A program made the translations under genes and the position numbers. Below are positions 58,655 through 64,000 of a stretch of DNA of 64,000 nt, in pieces. The stretch's first letter is position 1; every line of letters starts with the position of its first letter. The stretch is taken from contig NC_088302.1 of assembly GCF_032854445.1 (NCBI RefSeq), positions 38,260,191 through 38,324,190 on the forward strand. Reading direction: 5' to 3'. The notes under the pieces are model-generated. The model was not told the DNA's origin, searched no databases, and saw only the letters and a list, made by a program, of their open reading frames with translations. Origin of the DNA: Liolophura sinensis (lineage: Eukaryota; Mollusca; Polyplacophora; Chitonida; Chitonidae).

Positions 58655-58815
58655 CAGATGGTTCGATGGCTCGAATCCAGCAGTAGTCCCTTGTTTCGCT
58701 GCGGATTTTGCGCCCACAAACCTGACGGGGTCATTGTATAAATGAAAAATGCTTGACCTGTAGGCATTGTATAACAATACCAATAAATTAAATAAGTAAT
58801 AAATAAATAACTAAA
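58655..58815 (+). repeat. SINE-like element, degraded, plus strand
   Basis: Has a B-box-like ggctcgaatccag, then ttcgctgcggattttgcgcc, and a 3' end gtcattgtataaatgaaaaa tgcttgacctgtaggcattg, then caataccaataaattaaata agtaataaataaataac. The ending resembles the AATAAA-tailed family. Confidence 0.5.
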
Positions 58816-59023
58816 CACCTTTATAAGACCATTTGACCTCCTCTTTTTAATCTACAGTGAACCACCATCCAAAAGTTGTGTTGACGCAGTTTACACCCTA
58901 TTTTTCCTGTCTTGAGTCCAACAACCAATCATTTAATAAATCGCTCAATCGGTACACATTTCAGTAAGGACATGCGCTTAAAGCAGGAAGTACGATCCGG
59001 CCTGCAGTTCGCTGTCCAGCGAG

Positions 59024-59266
59024 TCATGTCTGTTCACAAATGAAGATTAATGATGACCGGCTAATCTCAACAAGAGCAACTGCCACAAAAACAATGAAAA
59101 CTACGACAATAGCCAAAAAAAGAAATACCTTGCATGCAAAAACCAAACCGTGCAGAAGCACATCTGTATATATATTGTGGAAGCCTGTTTTTAGCTCACG
59201 CGGTGCATACCTGGGCTGATGCCGTAGGCTAAGCCCACTCATGTTAAAGTCCTTGACACTTGTCAT
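59024..59266 (-). CDS. Possible small membrane protein exon (uncertain)
   Basis: An 80-codon frame starting MTSVKDFNMSGLSLRHQPRY with a long hydrophobic segment, LVFACKVFLFLAIVVVFIVF VAVALVEIS, after a polar, Arg-rich N-terminus. This composition is less random than the other short frames here. A donor-like ATGCAAG|gtattt lies inside (about 59135), so the true exon could end there. I recognise no family and there is no partner exon. Confidence 0.22.
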   Translation of the reverse strand: MTSVKDFNMSGLSLRHQPRYAPRELKTGFHNIYTDVLLHGLVFACKVFLFLAIVVVFIVFVAVALVEISRSSLIFICEQT

Positions 59267-62200
59267 GAAAATGCCAGCAAGACGACAACAATAGCTCCTG
59301 GCATTAAAACCATCAGAGATTTGTCTATTCTGTCACGTTCCTCGTCACTTTTCACCCCATGTCGTTAACAATCGATTGTTTCGTCTGATAGTCGTGCATG
59401 TGGTCTGTAAATGAAACCGAATGGATCATCGAAATACAGATATATGTTTGAGAATAGTCATCAAAAAACGTACGAACCTTAAATATTTCCGCATCTAGAT
59501 TTCATGTGGTTATACATAACGACAAATGTACGTATGTATATAATTATATATGTAGGCTTATATATGTGTGTATGCACTGAACCAGAGAGTGGCAAATTTG
59601 TCGAAGGAACCATCCACCTTTGTACAGGTAGTAGAAGATGCAATCTGAACCTTTAGTCGATTATGCGTGTTTACCTTTGCTATCTCGTCACCTCAGCTTA
59701 CAAAGTGTAACTTGCTCTGGGGTGCATATGATATCAAGGGCCACATTAAAGCCTTGTTGACAAACACTTCATTTTGTTCGCTTCAGGACATAAACTTAAG
59801 CCTATTCATGGTTAATGCATTCAGTTGAATTTAATTGAAACCGCACGCTTTTTGACACCAAGCTAAAAGTCTTTTGTTTAAATTTGTGAACTAAAACAAT
59901 GCGTCAATTTTAACACGTTTTTCTATTGTTATATACCAGTTATTCAGCTTTTATTAAATACAATTTCATAGAAAGATGAGTAGATTGGAACTATGGGCCT
60001 GAAACGCAAATTTAATCTAAAGAAACATATTTTCTTAATGAAAAGAAAAAGTCGCCTCTGTACTACATATATCAGTATCTTGATTTTTTTTTTTGTATAA
60101 AGGTAAATATGCATTGTACTTGCTGTTACGACATCCATGTCATACAACAAAAGGGCCAGTACGACTTTTGACTTCTGACCTGTCAAACACATTTTTGTGA
60201 AGCAAAAACAGTTGAGGAATTTTGTCTTCTGGGCTTAGCTTACAGCCATACACTGATAAATAAGGTCATGAAGTGAGACACCATTACACTTTTTGGGCAC
60301 ATGTAGCTGTCATTTTTATCTGTGTATATACCGGTATGCAGAAGAAATGTGGAGAAACTAAAACAAGTTTCTCTCAGGGAAATAAATAACCAGTACTAAA
60401 ATGCTGTATAATTTGTGGCCATATGATACACAGTGATGTATACAGCATGCATGCTTGCATGCTTGCATGTGCCCTGCGTTATGGCTTCTCAACGCAGCGA
60501 ATATACATAACGATGCACCGAAATAAAGCATTAGTTGCGTAGTATGTGCTAAAAAATCTCAGCTGATAAGGTTTTAATGTTTTGCGTACTAGTAGTGGGA
60601 GGGGATGGAGCATCTTGGGAGCTGATGGAAAATTTGTGCAACATGAAAGCAATCAATAGTTCATAGATATTTAAATCAAAATTAATTACACAGTGATGTC
60701 AAAATTGTTTTATATACGTTATGTTTTTCGCGAAAAAAATAGCCAAACAAATATTTACAGCTGAAAGGTTAAAAGTAATTAGAACTTCGTGCCTAGTGGA
60801 TAGCCTACTAGCATCACTTATTATCCTCCAATCGCTTATTATTTCGATTCAGTAAACAAAGGAGGGTGAGCCGGATTTGGTTGGTCTGTGGTTTTAATAT
60901 CCTGTCTATACAAGCTGAAGTATCCCACGCGTACAGTATATAGGTACTTGTAAAAACCACAAACCTACACGTGCATTATCGGCAGTAATGATGACACGTG
61001 TAAGCACGTGATACAAAAAAACAAAACAAATTGCACTGTTTTCATAAATATCATTTTGTTCAACGTTTTAATTCAACCAAATCGATCTTATTTTAAGACA
61101 TCGGCATTTATGAAAAAAATAAAAACATTTTTAAAAACGCATAAATGTAAAGTTTAGTGTTTCAATTACAACGTCAATGTACTCAAATGAGTACTCCTAG
61201 GTTGGTATTTTTTTTTCATTATTTATTTCTAAAGGTATACAAGTGTAGCGTAAATCATGCGAATGTCTAGATAATGACGTAGACAATTAAACTCGCCTAC
61301 GCAATGATAACACTGTAATTGTCATCTGTTTTTAAAGGGGCATCAACTTAATTCGTTAAAACAGCGCCGTCAGATTAAGGTGGGTGTTGTGAAGTATTAT
61401 GGGTGACATTTTCACTTATTGAGTCCTCTGACTCTGTTCCAGCACATCGGTCAGTTTTTTTTTTCTAAAAATAAAAGGTTAATATTTTTTTCGTTGCAGA
61501 AAATGTTAAGAATGTAAATATAGGCAGGACCATTTTTATTATGAAGTATGCAAACCAATTTTACACATTCAAATATATCAGTAAATGTCTGACAAGTGTG
61601 ATCGGGACAATGCATCAGTCACTTGCGTTGCCCATCTTACCTAGAACCTCGAGAATTTCAGTAATCGTCAAAGAACAGGCGAGATGAAAATGACAAGCAT
61701 ATCTGTAATGTGTCTAAATATCATCATGTGCGGCCTGTGATAGGCCATCAGACATGCGCAATAATACGTGATGCTGGCGGTGATAAGGCGATAAAGCGGA
61801 AGTCACTCCTCGAGTTGAAATCCTCCCTGTGACATTAATGTCTGTTGACGAAAAGCGAATCATGTAAATAGACTCAATATCATGCAGCTTAAGACCCCAG
61901 TTGATGTTATCCAGCCCGTGCTGGTCTATTTCTTGCAGCCCACCTCGATTGCCGCCTAAAGATTGAAGTGATCATTGTTCCAGAATTCCACGCGTTGTTT
62001 AAAAGGGTTATTTTCGTTATAGTTGAGTATTTTTAACTCCCTGTATATATAAAGACAGATACCAACTGCATTTTTAAGATGATTAGCATATAATTATTGA
62101 AAATGAGTGCAGAACTGCATCTGTTTGGACCAGACTTCAGTACTACTTCTCTTAACAAACTTACAAAGTAACGACGGCTGCCCGTGTCATAGGCAAATAG

Positions 62201-62404
62201 CTTCAGTGAGCAACATGAAGCGATAAAAATTCAGTTTTCTTTCTGCGATAACTTCTTTCCACACATTTATGTTGAGTGTAACGACAATAATCATATGTGC
62301 TCACATCTTCAAACATAATCCCGAGCATTTTTAAACAGCACTGGTATGAAGGTTAAGGTTACAATTGCACAAGGAATAATTTTCGCGTTTTTGGTGCTCT
62401 CCCT
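59267..62404. other. No gene recognised
   Basis: AT-rich sequence with A/T homopolymer runs (60080-60100, 61205-61220, 61455-61495) and a short TGCATGCT repeat near 60445-60470. No coding features are supported. Confidence 0.6.
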
Positions 62405-62470
62405 GGTTCGGCTGCAGCTTTCAGTCAGGATGTTTGCCAGGTACCTGGCGAAGGGCGGTGAAGATTTGAT
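62405..62470 (+). repeat. SINE core fragment
   Basis: ggctgcagctttcagtcagg atgtttgccaggtacctggc gaagggcggtg matches the core seen at 4533-4690 and 47299-47470. Flanking parts are not recognised. Confidence 0.5.
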
Positions 62471-63259
62471 TCTAACTTTTGACCTAGGGGCGAGTGGAGA
62501 TGAATGGGGGAATGGGGGAAGCTTGTGTGCGCAGTTGGTTCTGTATTAAGTGGAAATACAAATATATTTATAGATTGTTCCGTAGTGGACCGCAATGACA
62601 ATGAGCTCATGTGGTCGGATAAGCAGAGAAATGTATGTTGAAATTGATCAGTTGTCTTACACCAAATTGAACATAGCATGCATACATATGTACATCGCAT
62701 GCCAAAGGTCAGTGGTTTTCTCCACCCCTAAAACTGACTGTCATCGTGTAAATGGTAAATGTTTGAGTATGGCTATACACAACAATCACATAAATAAAGA
62801 AATAAAGAAATTCTGAAGTTAAGAATAGATAAATTCCGAAGTAAAAACGTTACTTTAGGTAAGGGACTATATAAGCTGCACTGTTTTTCCTTAGCTGGCT
62901 GCATGGCGACCAGACAATGCATATACTTGAAGTCAGATCGCTGCATCAAGATAAACGTGAGCCCATGACACAATGACGTGAAGTAAAATTCAGCTCTGTT
63001 TGTTTTACAAAACTTGAGTTGATTCAGGATCGTCCCTGTGTTCGACAGGGGTTACATGCAACAGTAATTTATCATCATTAAGCCTAAACAGTGACCGTGT
63101 GGTGACATAACACATGTTTTTTATGGTTCTAAGCTCAACTCTTAGCATGATATAGCTTACAGTAGCTGATACATGCACCTCAGGCATTGTTCGCAGTAAA
63201 CACACGTCTAAGCCCGAGGCAGTTTAATCAACTATTCTGGAAGTTATTAGCTTCCAACC

Positions 63260-63395
63260 AAAAGGCCGCGGATAGTCGTGTGTTTCCCATGGGCTCTGTC
63301 CGGTTTCCTCTCACCATAATGCTGGCCTCCTTCGCATAAGTGAAATATTCTTGTATACGGCGTAAAACACGAATCAAATAAAAAAAATAAATACA
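63260..63395 (+). repeat. SINE 3' half, plus strand
   Basis: ccgcggatagtcgtgtgttt cccatgggctctgtccggtt tcctctcaccataatgctgg, then gtgaaatattcttgtatacg gcgtaaaacacgaatcaaat aaaaaaaataaat. It matches the 3' half of 47720-47950; the 5' head is missing. Confidence 0.85.
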
Positions 63396-63927
63396 TCCAA
63401 ACTGTGTTTAGTATTTGCACAAACTCTTATTCATTTCACTATTAAACGTTACATTCCACTTTACGGTACAGCATGCATTTACATACTAGACGACCGCCCA
63501 GGTAATTAACTAAGTGACCAATCAACGTGGAAAAAATCACTCTAATCAACAATACAACCAACCCGCTAAATACCAGCAAATTTTTCGTAGTTCCGTACAT
63601 TAACCTTTACAAAAACTGAAGTTATGTGCGATAAAGCGTGCGAGTAGCTTATCAGTCATATCTCGGTCGTACTGATTCTTAATTATGTTGAGTTCGCGTG
63701 AACTTAGCTTTAGACGCGAACCCATGCGCAAGCTTTAAGGCATTTCAATACCTGGTTGTATGTATATAAATCAAATAAAATATATATCAATAAAATTCAC
63801 CGTTAGGTCATATCGCCAGAGATATGTCGTACGTCGTAAAGATATGAATCATAGTTTCACAGTGTGAGCCAGGGCTTGTCTTTTCCTTGTAAAATTTTCA
63901 TCATAAAGGTATTTATGAGTACGGGAT

Positions 63928-63995
63928 TAAACATACATTTCCGGCCATTTACTAACTCAAATAAACATACATTTCCGGCCATTTACTAACTCAAA
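63928..63995. repeat. Direct repeat, 34-bp unit, two copies at the window edge
   Basis: taaacatacatttccggcca tttactaactcaaa is repeated almost exactly at 63928 and 63962. The window ends five bases later, so the array may continue. Confidence 0.85.
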
Positions 63996-64000
63996 TAACT

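Overview
The window is eukaryotic, intron-rich and AT-leaning. It looks like a lophotrochozoan genome, most likely a mollusc. The reasons are dispersed tRNA-derived SINEs of the type common in mollusc assemblies (3' end resembling 'gtgaaatattcttgagtacggcgtaaaa' followed by AATAAA repeats), a second SINE ending in CTCACTCA repeats, and a single large metazoan gene with GT-AG introns. Nothing prokaryotic is present: no operons, ribosomal RNA genes or CRISPR.

The one recognisable gene is a plus-strand formin of the INF2 type. I could place 15 coding exons at 4255-39031, which together encode at least about 2037 residues. In order they give the C-terminal part of the armadillo-like regulatory domain (DID), a linker with a Cys cluster (CDCCCH), a short FH1 polyproline region, a complete FH2 actin-assembly domain, a WH2/DAD-like motif (IVDMLLADVRSGF), and a disordered Ser/Arg-rich tail of about 1300 residues. 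The DAD and tail lie in one 3.97-kb terminal exon. The N-terminal exons are missing, lost upstream or in the gap. One exon is a 34-nt microexon that I found only by matching reading phase and family sequence. The acceptor and donor phases of all the other exons agree, except at the first exon (4255-4367), which is one base short.

Assembly layout matters here. Bases 1-4054 are an almost identical copy (about 99.6% by eye, 11 differences, mostly homopolymer-length indels) of 14332-18389. Copy 1 ends at exactly 200 Ns (4055-4254), precisely where a SINE begins in copy 2. The duplicated block carries the 34-nt formin microexon, so copy 1 places that exon upstream of the exons it should follow. 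The simplest reading is a retained haplotig or contig-end overlap rather than a real tandem duplication.

From about 39.9 kb to 64 kb I see no gene I can name. That region holds SINE copies, minisatellite-like arrays (39-bp, 42-bp), a TA microsatellite, poly-C tagged dispersed repeats, and two weak short-ORF candidates: one with a signal peptide at 42052-42285 and one with a membrane segment at 59024-59266 on the minus strand. The introns contain a 44-bp array (13603-13935) and a roughly 48-bp array (32543-32800).
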